DNA of 64,000 nt from Thereva unica (lineage: Eukaryota; Arthropoda; Insecta; Diptera; Therevidae). Under the pieces are notes generated by a model. The model worked only from the letters and a program-made list of their open reading frames with translations. It did no database searches and was not told where the DNA came from. The stretch lies in NCBI GenBank assembly GCA_949987705.1, contig OX465281.1, forward strand, positions 1,714,001 to 1,778,000, given 5' to 3'. Shown here piece by piece: positions 34,760 through 44,534 of this stretch; within the stretch, counting starts at the first letter, position 1, and every line of letters starts with the position of its first letter. The position numbers were made by a program, and so were the translations under genes.

Positions 34760-36450
34760 CTTTGCATTGTTTTCTGCCTCGTGGTACCGCAATGCCTATC
34801 CACCATTAATAATCTCCTTTTCCCTCTAATTACACGCCTTTTCAATCAAAGTAGAAAACGAAATGCAGGTGTGTACTTAGGGGTCTTTACACCTAATGGA
34901 TTCCAGTCGCCGTGCCTCCCCGCGAGGCACTCGCACCGGCCGCCGCGAGGCACGCAATTATTCGAACCTTCTTGGACCGACCTCCGCAAAGTTTTTAGTG
35001 TTCGCCCGATGAATGCTAATTAGGCGCACGTAGACGCTTTTGGCCACATTCGATTCAATAATTTTATTTATACGCCGATGACTTGATCGCAGTGTCCGAA
35101 GCTCGGCCCGGGAGTCGACGCTGAGCAAATGGGTCAAAGCTTCGGAACAACATTGACAGTTCTTACGTGGACTGCACTCAAAATTTCGGCAATGGGCTTC
35201 CACGAAGGCGTTTTTTACAAGTTTCGTTGTGTTTTTATGGGGATATTATTGAGCTGGAAGACGTTCAACTCCGGAACAATCACACAAAACACTCGGCACA
35301 ACAGCGATCGACACTTCCGATTGAACGGTCACGTGCCGAAATTTTCAACTAACTTGAGTCGTGCTCGGAACGAATTTCTAACGTGGGACCATGTTGTTCT
35401 CTTGGTGTTGACTTTCCAATGTTGAAGGTCTCCAATTCGCGAACTTACGGAATTGAAAGTTCCGCAAAATATAGAATGTTACTGCAGCGATCAGCAAGGC
35501 TTCAAGTTCGTCTGCTTAGCAATTCTTCAATCCATTGGTGCTACTGTGACAACGCTTTCGAATTCAATGTTGGATTTTTAACATTGGCCATTACGGGTTC
35601 AAGTTCATTAACGGATTAAGTCCCAACCCCAAGTGCTTTTGAGGAATGTCAACTATTTGCAAATGACTCTTCCTCGTTTCTTCCTCATTCTGGAATTAGA
35701 CATTTTGAATCACTGATTTTCACACGAAGTCCACGTTAACAGCCGAGAAGTAATTGTCTGAAAATTCAGTGAGAAATCTCTGCGATTGGTGTGACCTTGA
35801 TGTCGTCTTAGCATTGTACCTTGTGTCATTTGGATTGTCAAAAGTAGCGATGAATATTATCGTGAGGAGGCTGAGTGATTACGCTACTTGGGGATCTATG
35901 TAAAAGTATACTTTATGGACTGATTCTGCTTCGATCACCGAAAACAAGTAGGATCGCTTGTGATCACATCGTGTCGGCAATCCTTCTTTAGAAGGACGTA
36001 CAGGAACCCCCGCACGAGGTGATCCGATTTGGTATTCCTCGTGTGGCTAGTTACCGTCACTTTATCGTATCGCGAATCAAATCATTTCACAAAACAGATT
36101 ACTGTTCGATCACAGGCGTGAAATGGGTAGTGATGTGCAAAAATGAACGATCCTCGGAAATGTCGCTTCTCACTTCTCACTACCAATCTCCTACTACAAC
36201 CTTCAAGCTGTGACGCTATTAATTCTGAATGGATGCTCCCATCGAAAAGGGTGCGGAGAAGCACAACCTTCAAGTTTACCAAGCCAAGATGATGTGCAAC
36301 TTTTGTGGAGTAAAACAAAAACCTCAAAATTTACGAAGAAGGAAGTTTTGAGTTTGAGGCTAACCTCATCATCTCAGCGCTGGAGAGATAGGGGAAGCCC
36401 CCAAGAAAGAGATTCAGACAGCCGCTGATCTGTCCAAAGTTTCTGGACCA
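34760..36450. other. Unassigned sequence
   Basis: Open frames are 60-98 codons and overlap; none has a recognisable domain. The GC-rich patch 34900-34960 (CGCGAGGCACTCG, GCCGCGAGGCACGC) holds a short direct repeat. Confidence 0.3.
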
Positions 36451-36459
36451 ACCAACAAA

Positions 36460-36860
36460 TTGGCAGCATCAGTTCCTATATGTTTTAGGGGGAGCAGCCC
36501 CTTTCTAGGCCCTTATGGTGTGCTGCAGCGATCAGGCGACTCTCCTAAGGAGCAAGGAACTCGAAAGAAGAAAAGGGGAAACCGAAATGGGCTTGCTACA
36601 GAGATAAGATGGCCAAGATCACTGATAGTGGTTCTGGACAGCTTCCTCGGAGACACATTGACAGTGGGACAATCCAATTTTACTTCATCTGAGGTAGACA
36701 CAATACTTGAAGGCAATTGTTTACCTCAGCGGTCTGCCCTCAGCCAGTGAGTGTGTGGTGATTTTTGACCTCAAGGCGAAAAACCTTCAGGCCACGGCCT
36801 GCCGGCGGCCTGTATATGAATGAGAGCTTATAGAGCCGTTAAAGTAAGTAAGAATGTAAA
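36460..36860 (+). other. Possible LINE-derived stretch ending in AAGTAAGTAAG
   Basis: A 96-codon frame (36460-36750) with a KKKRGNR basic run is followed at 36840-36852 by TTAAAGTAAGTAAG, the kind of tail that also ends the LINE fragments at 15080 and 54425. No RT or RNase H motif was seen, so the link is positional only. Confidence 0.3.
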
Positions 36861-37150
36861 GCTGACTTGAAGCCTCAACATTGAAGAGAATGCCAACGTA
36901 GTTGTCTGTGGTAGTACGCAGACGTTCGGCAAGAGACAAGGGCTTTAATCGACCAATGATGACTCACAACTTACGCCCTATGAGGACCTCCTATTAGAAA
37001 AGAATATAACACCTCCCGAGTGAAAATAATTTAGTTGGTTAATTTTTTGAAAAGCATATACGTGCCCGCAACTAACACGCAGCGCGAACAAATGCGCATG
37101 CCACATTGGCGGGCATCCACTATAGCCACACATATCTAAACATGCGTTCG

Positions 37151-37352
37151 CCAGAGGTATGCATGCCTTTGTTACAGGTATGAATGTATTTGTAATCGAC
37201 CATTCCAAACGTGACAGTAGTTTTCCCAAGTGGTCCCTCAACTAAGTACCAACCACGTCCAATGCTGCTTGACCTTCGCAATCGAACGAGAACCGGCCTT
37301 CTGAGTATTCTAATGGCACCCTTTTATGATCATTGCCAGTTTTTTTCGCCCT
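37151..37352 (-). repeat. 5S rRNA-like short interspersed repeat, copy 4
   Basis: Best preserved with copy 5. On the minus strand: head (GATCATAAAAGGGTGCCATT, ACTCAGAAGG), core CCGGTTCTCGTTCGATTGCG, TCAAGCAGCATTGGACGTGG and TTGGTACTTAGTTGAGGGAC. Then comes a non-5S tail GGAATGGTCGATTACAAATA, CATTCATACCTGTAAC and GGCATGCATACCTC. The tail is shared with copy 5 at high similarity. Confidence 0.75.
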
Positions 37353-37689
37353 ATACAAGCGAGTTTTACTTTCACTCAGGCGAATCGTGCCTGTTTCGGG
37401 TGTCGTGCAAGCATTTTAACGTTGTGCATGGCTGTTGCGGGCTAGGAGGGAGCGAGTTTCATTTATACTTCCATTTTCAGACTAGCCCAATTCCCAAGAA
37501 CGACATGCCTACAACCATCACTGAAACAATGAACGTTATTCTCGATCTGCTGCCACCTAATCTACACCTTAGGCATCAGGTAGCCTGCATAGGACCACGA
37601 GAAACGGGTAGCTAGTTGGAGGAGCTGTATACTATCTGACTATGTGACATTAGAACTCAGCTTAAACCCAAGAATAGAAAAATACACAG

Positions 37690-38004
37690 ATTTCAAATCG
37701 GAGTCAGCTGCAACCGATGGAGTTCTCTCCTTTACCACCAAAAATACTGCTCCAACCTTTTTCTGCTAGTGTCTTCCAGGCGAGACAGTGGGCAATTATT
37801 AAAGTCTGCCTTGCAGGCAGAATCCAGGTCAAAAGTCAGGGCAATCCTGGCATCGAATAGCCAAGCCGCTATGAAGAGGAAGACGCAAGGCGCAATCTAT
37901 ATAACTTCCGAGCTGCTCGCATCTGTCAACAGGAACTCTCGGACAGAAACACCCTTCAGTGGGCATCAGGTCATAGAGACATCGAGTTCAACGAGAAAAA
38001 AGCT
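37690..38004 (+). mobile_element. LINE RNase H fragment, interrupted by a MITE
   Basis: The plus strand reads VFQARQWAIIKVCLAG (about 37770-37817), a degenerate middle, then LSDRNTLQWASGHRDIEFNE (about 37937-37996). This gives the 'VFQAE..AI', 'L-WV-GH--I-GNE' series of R1/I-type RNase H. The frame is cut at 38005 by the inverted-repeat element. Confidence 0.65.
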
Positions 38005-38233
38005 GGGGCCAGTTCACGCAATTCGACGTCGACTGAAAACGACACGAAGTTCAAAAAACTTACTACGGTTAACTAGGGGACTTTTTGAACGCCCAAAAGT
38101 TATGGAAGTGGTTAAGTTGTAGTTAACCACAGTGTTTTTGAACGATAAAAGTTTACCATAGCTAACCATAGAAAGGTTTTTGAATTCGCTTCGTGTCGTT
38201 TGCAGTCGACGTCGAGTTGCGTGAACTGGCCCC
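38005..38233. mobile_element. MITE with ~45-70-bp inverted ends (229 bp), composite type A
   Basis: The left end GGGGCCAGTTCACGCAATTC and onwards to ACACGAAG (38005-38049) pairs with the right end (reverse complement of 38189-38233), with two mismatches in 45. The pairing continues as TTCAAAAA-CTTACTA and GGTTA after a small gap. Almost the whole element is arm. Its core 38088-38170 is nearly the same as 52556-52640 in the other composite MITE, though the outer ends differ. Inserted in a LINE RNase H fragment. No target duplication recognised. Confidence 0.85.
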
Positions 38234-38487
38234 TGAATTGGCTGGACAAGGACAAATCTTGTAGGCAAACAACCACTTTTCTGTCCGCCGGGCTCAAAAC
38301 AAAACATTCTTGACGATTTCAACTTGATGTTAACCCAGAGAGCCGCTATTGTTAGTGGCTCAAGTGTAAACCGTTCAGATGGAATTACAGAATCTACACA
38401 CATTTTTTGTACCGCAGTTAATGGACGCACTTCCTTCTCATCCATCAACAAAAAGCCACGATATTCCAGATTTACTTCCGAACTAAA

Positions 38488-38931
38488 ATGGCGGCCCTAG
38501 TTCTGGCAATTTTAGCAACTTTAATTAGAACTGCGCGGGTGCGCGTAGATCGGTTCTTTCTCCTCCTCCATTCTCGAAAACAAACCCCAATTTCGGAGCG
38601 GACTTTTTCTGTTGTTGCCGCCATAATGGCCGTAATTTCTGAACCGCTTTTAATGGTTCACTTGTTACATCAGATTTTTGGGCTGGATCAAACCGTTCAA
38701 GTCGAAAATTGTGTAAGCTCTTTCGGGCATGTGATTAATTCGCTCAATTCGCCTGGCAACAATGCGAAGATTCTCCGCTGGACTAACTCAATTATCCGCG
38801 GCCACCTACTACCGCCAGAATTTCAGCCGCACGTGAAACAGTGGAAGAAGATCGTTTTAGAGCCGATTGCGCAAGCGTTTCCTCAATCTCGGTACGGCAA
38901 TGGCCAACGGATTGTCCGACTCGTGCGCTAG
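38488..38931 (+). CDS. Candidate open reading frame, 147 aa, unknown function
   Basis: ATG frame with a hydrophobic N-terminus (MAALVLAILATLIRTARVRV) that could be a signal anchor, a second hydrophobic segment (SVVAAIMAVISEPLLMVHLL), and a C-terminal half richer in charged residues. I do not recognise a family. There is no neighbouring exon with matching splice signals. It stands right of the composite MITE and a decayed LINE, so it could also be transposon-derived or accidental. Confidence 0.2.
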   Translation: MAALVLAILATLIRTARVRVDRFFLLLHSRKQTPISERTFSVVAAIMAVISEPLLMVHLLHQIFGLDQTVQVENCVSSFGHVINSLNSPGNNAKILRWTNSIIRGHLLPPEFQPHVKQWKKIVLEPIAQAFPQSRYGNGQRIVRLVR

Positions 38932-38939
38932 CAGCTTTC

Positions 38940-40256
38940 ATTAAAAACACATTCAAGCGCAATTGACAGCGGACTGTGGTGGGCAAAGAATGTCAACGCA
39001 CGAAAACGTCTTGCCGCGCTGTCGAGACTGTCCTTAGCTGATTACCAAGAAGCTGATGACGGACGTAAAAGACTTGAACCACCACCATTACGGCGCACTG
39101 TGACTGCTAATTGTTGCCATCTTCATCAAGTCATCAGGGACTTGTCGGTTCAGTTGTTGGTGCAAAGTGTCACAACGAAGTTATTAGGGGCCGCGTTCAA
39201 TGGGTGCCGAGAGGCATTAAATCTCTAAGAGTGCTTCTGAAAAAGTCGCCAAATTGAGTGCTCATTCCCGGCCTCAATTGGGTCAGAAAAAATAAGTAAT
39301 TGGGGCTTCTAGCAACCTTGGTGCTGTGCTGTGCCGTGCCCTTCTATGGGCTTAATAAAATCAGTCCGCGATTCGCAGTGGGTCCGGCACCGCGCCGTGG
39401 GCTGTTGCAATACCTCGATTACCATGGACCAGTAACTCCGAGCGGGATTTTAGGTACTTTTACTCTCCTCGGAATGTGAGAACTTTCTGGCAGTTCGTTC
39501 ATTATACTTCGGTATATTTACATACAGATCTCAGCCTTCCTTGACTTGTGCTAATCGCAGCGAAAGGAATCTCGACCGCGGCGTGACGGACTTACTTTGT
39601 AGTTTTATATTCATACAGTTATGACCGAGTTGACTCTGAAGTGTTGAGTTAGCCTAGGTAAGTTCTATAATTGAAATTGTGTCGAAACAGTTACATTGTA
39701 CACAAATCGCATACAAACAAACCTTGACTAGACTCGCGGCACCAGCCTCTAACCTAAATAGTGTTTGGTTCTGCTAAAAACAGTTTTTTGCCTGCGCCGA
39801 AGTGTCCACAACCGGTTCTCCGTTCACCACACCAATTGGACTAACCTATATCTGATGGTCAAAGATTCTAAAGGAAAGTCGCGAAACTCGCCTCCTGAGT
39901 CGCGCGAGCTGTGGACGCCGCCTCGAAGCCGTGAATTATTTTGGTTTTGCTAAAACCCCGTCACGACGTTTTTATCAATTCCCGAAGTTTTACTTTCAAT
40001 TTTCCTCACTTTTCTTCACTCTTTTCACAATTATCGCGGTTGCAGCGGGCTTCATCAATATTTACACAGTTGCAGATCTCCCCCTGTCGGCGACTAGTTA
40101 AAGCTTCACGGATGAATTTTAATTGCCGCCAGATGAGCTCTACTTTCTACTCGCGAGTCTCCGCGAGCCGCTTGAGATCGGTTCGCAGCGGTAGAGCGCG
40201 CCCAGCATCTAGCTAGTCATCGACCTGAATGTAATCGTCACACATTCGACTAATTA
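38940..40256. other. Unassigned sequence; possible 5' flank of the candidate exon at 40257
   Basis: No transposon recognised. The last 250 bases are GC-richer and contain CTCGCGAGTCTCCGCGAG-type sequence. A short duplication (TTTGGTT-TGCTAAAA) is seen at 39763 and 39939. Confidence 0.3.
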
Positions 40257-40325
40257 ATGGCCGATGATGTAGCAGGGCAAAGTCGCGCGCAGCTCGCTGC
40301 TGTGCTGCAATTGCATAATGGCCAG
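40257..40325 (+). CDS. Candidate first coding exon (23 codons), unknown gene
   Basis: ATG after a stop-containing leader (ACTAATTAATGG) opens a frame MADDVAGQSRAQLAAVLQLH-NGQ that runs into a good donor, GCCAG|GTATGT (40326). Codon composition is protein-like and the leader is GC-rich, as expected for a first exon. No matching second exon was found to the right in this window, so the call rests on start, composition and donor only. It would be transcribed opposite to the Ptr-like gene. Confidence 0.3.
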
Positions 40326-40329
40326 GTAT

Positions 40330-41090
40330 GTCTAAGATCTTGTGTGTGTGTGCGGTGCATGGGGAAGAAATGTTTTTCAACAGATTTCACATTATGCATG
40401 AAATTTTATTTAGCCAACATTTGTTTTCGAAAAACTACGTGTGTGATATTTTCCAATGGGCCAAACTCATATAAGAAGATCGGCGAAGTTTAACGGCAGT
40501 TGCGCGCGGCCATTGTGTGGTGGAATTTTGGTACTTTCACCGCGCGGCGGCTCTGCCTCTGTCTTATGTCAAAAAATGAAAGATGGAGTTGCAAAATTGG
40601 AAAGATGAAATGATGAAGTGAAAAACGTTTGCATATGTGTAACTGATGGACTGGTCTGGTCGGTGAGTGGTCGCGGTAAGTCTGCAGCCAGCTGCTGGGG
40701 TATTTCCAGTGATTTTGCGTGGTTTTTTCTGATTTTGTAAACTATCCGCAATTTGCAAATATTTGAGAGCAAATCCGGCTGCTTGGACATGCGAATTGGC
40801 GATGTAAATGGCGGTTGCAAATGGATTGCTGCTCCGTTTAAGTGGATAATGGTGGGCAATTTTAAAGCGATATTTTGAGTATTAGACAGCAAATGGCTCG
40901 AAATAGAGCAATCTTAAAAGCATAGTAGATGATAAATGAATTAGACGCACTCTTTTTATTTCAGGGGGTACGATTGCAAGTTGACTTCTTACCAGTTATA
41001 CTCAAAACAGTTCAAGTACGTTCCGCAAAGAGGAAGGAGTTCTTAGGCCAGACCCTAAAACTGATGGCACCATGAGTCTTGGTCCAAGAC
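40330..41090. other. Unassigned sequence
   Basis: TG-rich run at 40340 (TGTGTGTGTG). AT-rich afterwards, with no supported feature. Confidence 0.35.
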
Positions 41091-41096
41091 CCATAT

Positions 41097-41361
41097 TCCA
41101 CGATGAAACACGAAACAAAGTTTCCTGCAATCGCTGATTCCCTTTTGGAGTTTCCTCAAAGTTTCTCATTCTCATTTCTACTCTGTACTTTTCGTTTTTT
41201 GACAAATACCAGAGAACCAACAACAAAAAACCTGAAGCTGTCAAAACTGTTTGCTGCAAAGTTGCTTCAAAAGTTTCATGGCGTTGTTTCATGTCTCCTC
41301 AAGTCCTGTTCCACCCCTCTCCTAAACTTGCAGGAAACTTTTGGTTTCGTGTTTCATCGTG
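41097..41361. repeat. Inverted repeat pair, MITE-like (265 bp)
   Basis: The left arm CACGATGAAACACGAAAC-AAAGTTTCCTGCAA (41099-41130, split here by a one-base gap) pairs with the reverse complement of 41328-41361, with one or two small indels. The interior is AT-rich and non-coding. The exact ends and any duplication are unclear. Confidence 0.7.
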
Positions 41362-41834
41362 TAAAATGGACCCAGTATTAAGCCTAGTTCGAAGGATAAA
41401 AGAAGTTTCAGGTTACGAGGAGTCAGCATGAGTGTTGAAGGATATGACAATGAACCCGGCGTTGTCAGTCCAAGAGTTCAAGGATGTTGTAGGAGTTCGA
41501 ACTAAGGATATTAATTGAACCAATCGAACGGAATCTGATCGTTGATCGTTCAATAACTGTCAACCAAAAAAGTAATCCTAAGGAGGATTATAAAGGAAGA
41601 TCTTCATCTCTTCCCATACAAAATGCAACTTAAAGATTGTTGCCAATGGACAAGCCGCCAATGCCGTAGGAAAAATGATCGATGCTGAGCCTGATTTTTG
41701 GGACAACATTTAAGGACGAAGGTAATTTTACACTCTCTGGCGGAGTCAATAATCAAAAGTGTCTAATTTGGGGAACAGGGAACTTACAAGTCATTAACGA
41801 AACGCCACTACACGACGAGAAAGTCACTATTTAG

Positions 41835-42230
41835 GACGAAGGCTAATTCCCGAGACACATTGTGTCGAAAACTGCTGATTTAGAATGGACTCCTCGTTCT
41901 CCGGATTTAACGGAATCACACTTTTCTGCTGAAAGTTTATGCCAGCAAACCGAAGACCATTGACGAACTCCGAGCAAACATACGAGCCGAAATAGCTACT
42001 ATAACTTCCAAAGAGATGCTGGCCAGTTATGCAGGATGCCCGAAAAAGAGCTGCCATTTTCGAATCAAATGAAGGTAGCCATTTGGTCGATATTGCATTC
42101 ATAAACTGATTTGAAATAAATGGTAAAGGATATCCTAAATAAATCTCGCTCATTTGTCAAAATCAGCTAAAAAATGTCAGAGTTATTCAATGTTGAAATA
42201 CCGAAGGTCTAGATGGCGCACCCATAGTTT
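41835..42230 (+). mobile_element. Mariner-family transposase C-terminal remnant and 3' end
   Basis: The plus strand gives EWTPRSPDLT (about 41884-41914), the motif holding the third catalytic Asp. Then come VYASKPKTIDELRANIRAEI (about 41936-41995) and a decayed helix. It is followed by the 3' block TTATTCAATGTTGAAATACC, AGATGGCGCACC also seen at 18960. Read on the minus strand it gives an accidental 108-codon frame. Confidence 0.75.
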
Positions 42231-42489
42231 TCGGAATAAGTACACTGTAAAAAGTTTTATTCATAAGCAGTTTTGTAAATTTACAGCACATCATATTAGG
42301 AATTACAAAATTATAATTAGTGTGTTGTAAATCAGAATTACATATTGCAATTTGACTGGATCATGAGTGGATATTTGCACTGTCAATTCCAAAAACACCG
42401 AATTGCATCGGCACCATTGATGGCAAGTATTGCAGCACTTAACCTGCAATTTTTATATTTGGAATTAAATTAGGGCCTTTCTTTTTTCA

Positions 42490-43450
42490 GGATCAACAGT
42501 AAACACAGAAATTCAAGATGCACATCATCAAACGATCTGAACGAAAGAGGAGCATAATGCTAACAAATTTGGTGATCACCTTTATGACTCTTCAATTTAT
42601 AAATAAAAAACACTATTATTCATACGGAAAACAGCATTATTAAAGAGAGATAGTTAAATGCAAAAAAACCAGTGCTCAACCAACTTCACGTTTGTTCAGC
42701 GTTCTTAGGCATATCTCTTTTAAGCACAGTATATAAAATAATGACCCAGATAATTAAGGCCAGACTGGAACCTTACGCAGAAGCTGCAATAAGCGAATAC
42801 CAAGCTGGATTCAGAAAAAATAGGTCAACAATGGATCAACTTTTTACAATAAGGCAAATCCTCCGAAAATGCTGGGAATACAACATTGACGTGTATCAAA
42901 TTTTCATCGAGACTTTAAACAAGCATACGACAGCATGAACAGGGAGCAAATGTATGCAGCAATGCTGGACCTAAACATTCCCCTAAAGATAATCAAATTA
43001 ACAAAAATGACAATGGAAAATACAAGATGTGCAGTCAGAATACAAGGAGAATTGACGGAGGAGTAATTCGCAAGGTTAACATTGATGCGAACGCAACCCT
43101 GCTTAACAAATCCAAACAGTTGGCAGGATATGGCGACGATATAAACTGCCTTGCAAGATCACTGTCATATCTTAGAGAAATATTTACAGAATTAGAAGAT
43201 GGAGCAAAACATATAGGGCTGCAAATAAACGCAGAGAAAAGTAAGATTCTAATTCAGTCAAGGGAGCAAAGAAGAAGAAGAAACAACAATACCACCTGGG
43301 GGGAATATAACTGCAGCAAAACTGCAGCGATGCAGCAAAACTGTTCAACACAAGAAACTGGAGACAAGCTGCGGAGCGACGTCTGGAAGAAGAAGCTGAT
43401 CGAGGCCAAGGCTCGAATTGGGCTGTAGAGCCATCGAAGAAGAAAAAGTA
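42490..43450 (+). mobile_element. RTE/CR1-like LINE reverse transcriptase remnant
   Basis: The plus strand shows, in order, GISLLSTVYKIMTQIIKARL (about 42710-42768), YQAGFRKNRSTMDQLFTIRQ (about 42803-42862), CWEYNIDVYQIFIE, and a TRCAVRIQGELTEE block. Next come the catalytic-box region LAGYGDDINCLARS (about 43123) and LQINAEKSKI. The C-terminal end reads NWRQAAERRLEEEADRGQG. It ends with GAAGAAGAAAAAG. This is a nearly full RT with an internal deletion near 43070 (the segment between the 'RQGD' and 'ADD' boxes is short) and frameshifts. Confidence 0.85.
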
Positions 43451-43639
43451 AACGTTCTTCTCCTAAATTCCAAAATTATATCTTCGAAGACACGAGCCAC
43501 ATCTTAAGTCAATTATAATTCCACATATCGTAGAATTCACTCCAGTTTTGAGCTCTATATGCCTTATAGTTGGAATCCGTATGAAAAGGTACAGTAAAAG
43601 CTAGAGAAAATGTGGATCAATGTCCTACTAGACAGGTTC

Positions 43640-44222
43640 AGAATGCATAAACAATTTTATTTCCTTTAGCTTTGTGAGTAATATTTTATCAACAAAATAA
43701 TTGTTAGTAATAAGCCTGAAACAGAATCAATGCTGTGCAGTATACTGCACATACAACATCGGCCACCTCTCGACGCTTGTGAAGAGAGCTGAAGTTGAGT
43801 AACTTAAGCCGGGATTCATATGATGGAAAAACTATTGGGTTTTCCCAAGGAAGATGATTCAGTGCGAATCGAACGAACCTTCGTTGAACCGATTCAATAG
43901 TTCTAACATGCGAAGAACAGTGAGGAGACCAAACCTGGGAGGCATATTCAAGTAATGGTCTGACAAGAGAAATATATAAGTGTTTAGTAACCAACGGGTT
44001 ATTAAATTCTTTGGACCATCTTTTTACAAAACCCAAGACTAAACTACCTCTGGAAGAGAATTCGTTGATGTGAGTGGAGAAATCCAGCTTACTATCAAAT
44101 CTAATCCCGAGATCTTTAACAAAATTAACACGAGGGATACCCACACCAGAAAAGGTGTAGTTAAAAATTATAAGATCACGTCTCCTACTAAAAGTCATGA
44201 CTTGTGCCAAAATTAGTGTTAT
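43640..44222 (-). mobile_element. Jockey-like LINE, C-terminal RT region (minus strand)
   Basis: The minus strand carries MTFSRRRDLIIFNYTFSGVG then PRVNFVKDLGIRFDSKLDFS, LGFVKRWSKEFNN and YISLVRPLLEYASQVWSP, then IESVQRRFVRFALNHLPW and YESRLKLL. All lie in one open frame of about 170 codons. These are the thumb and post-RT motifs of Jockey-type elements. The copy is 5'-truncated where the MITE at 44231 begins; the first ~15 codons of the open frame are read from the MITE, so that start is not native. This is the youngest-looking LINE piece in the window. Confidence 0.85.
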
Positions 44223-44230
44223 AAAGAGTA

Positions 44231-44529
44231 TTTCAACAAAGAACGCCATTGTAAATTTCGCGCCATTTTGGAACTGTCAACTACGTCACTACGATGAAAT
44301 TTGACAAGTAAAATTTAGCAGGTTGTGGATCGATATGCATATACTCGCCTGTTGGAAATGTATGTAAACGAATAACTGTTTGCAAGAAGAACCGAGGCGG
44401 ACTTTTGGCAGATATTGCATTCCATTATTATTAACCTCAGTGTTTGGACTCTAGATTAAAATAGAAATGCCAATACCATTAAAATATTGCGCTTTTCTGT
44501 TGATTTAAAATGATATCTCTTGTTGAAAA
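44231..44529. mobile_element. MITE family 1, copy b
   Basis: Left end TTTCAACAAAGAACGCCATT, right end (reverse complement) TTTTCAACAAGAGATATCAT. Internally it aligns with 9021-9334 throughout (GCGCCATTTTGGAACTGTCA, AATTTGACAAGT, GAAGAACCGAGGCGGACTTT). The ends are more decayed than in copy a. It abuts the Jockey fragment. Confidence 0.8.
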
Positions 44530-44534
44530 ACCCC

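Noticed and set aside
41827..42153. 108-codon minus frame
   Set aside because: It is the antisense of the mariner transposase remnant.
44223..44249. ATG of the 181-codon minus frame as the start of the Jockey protein fragment
   Set aside because: The first codons come from the adjacent MITE end; the LINE similarity starts only at about 44222.
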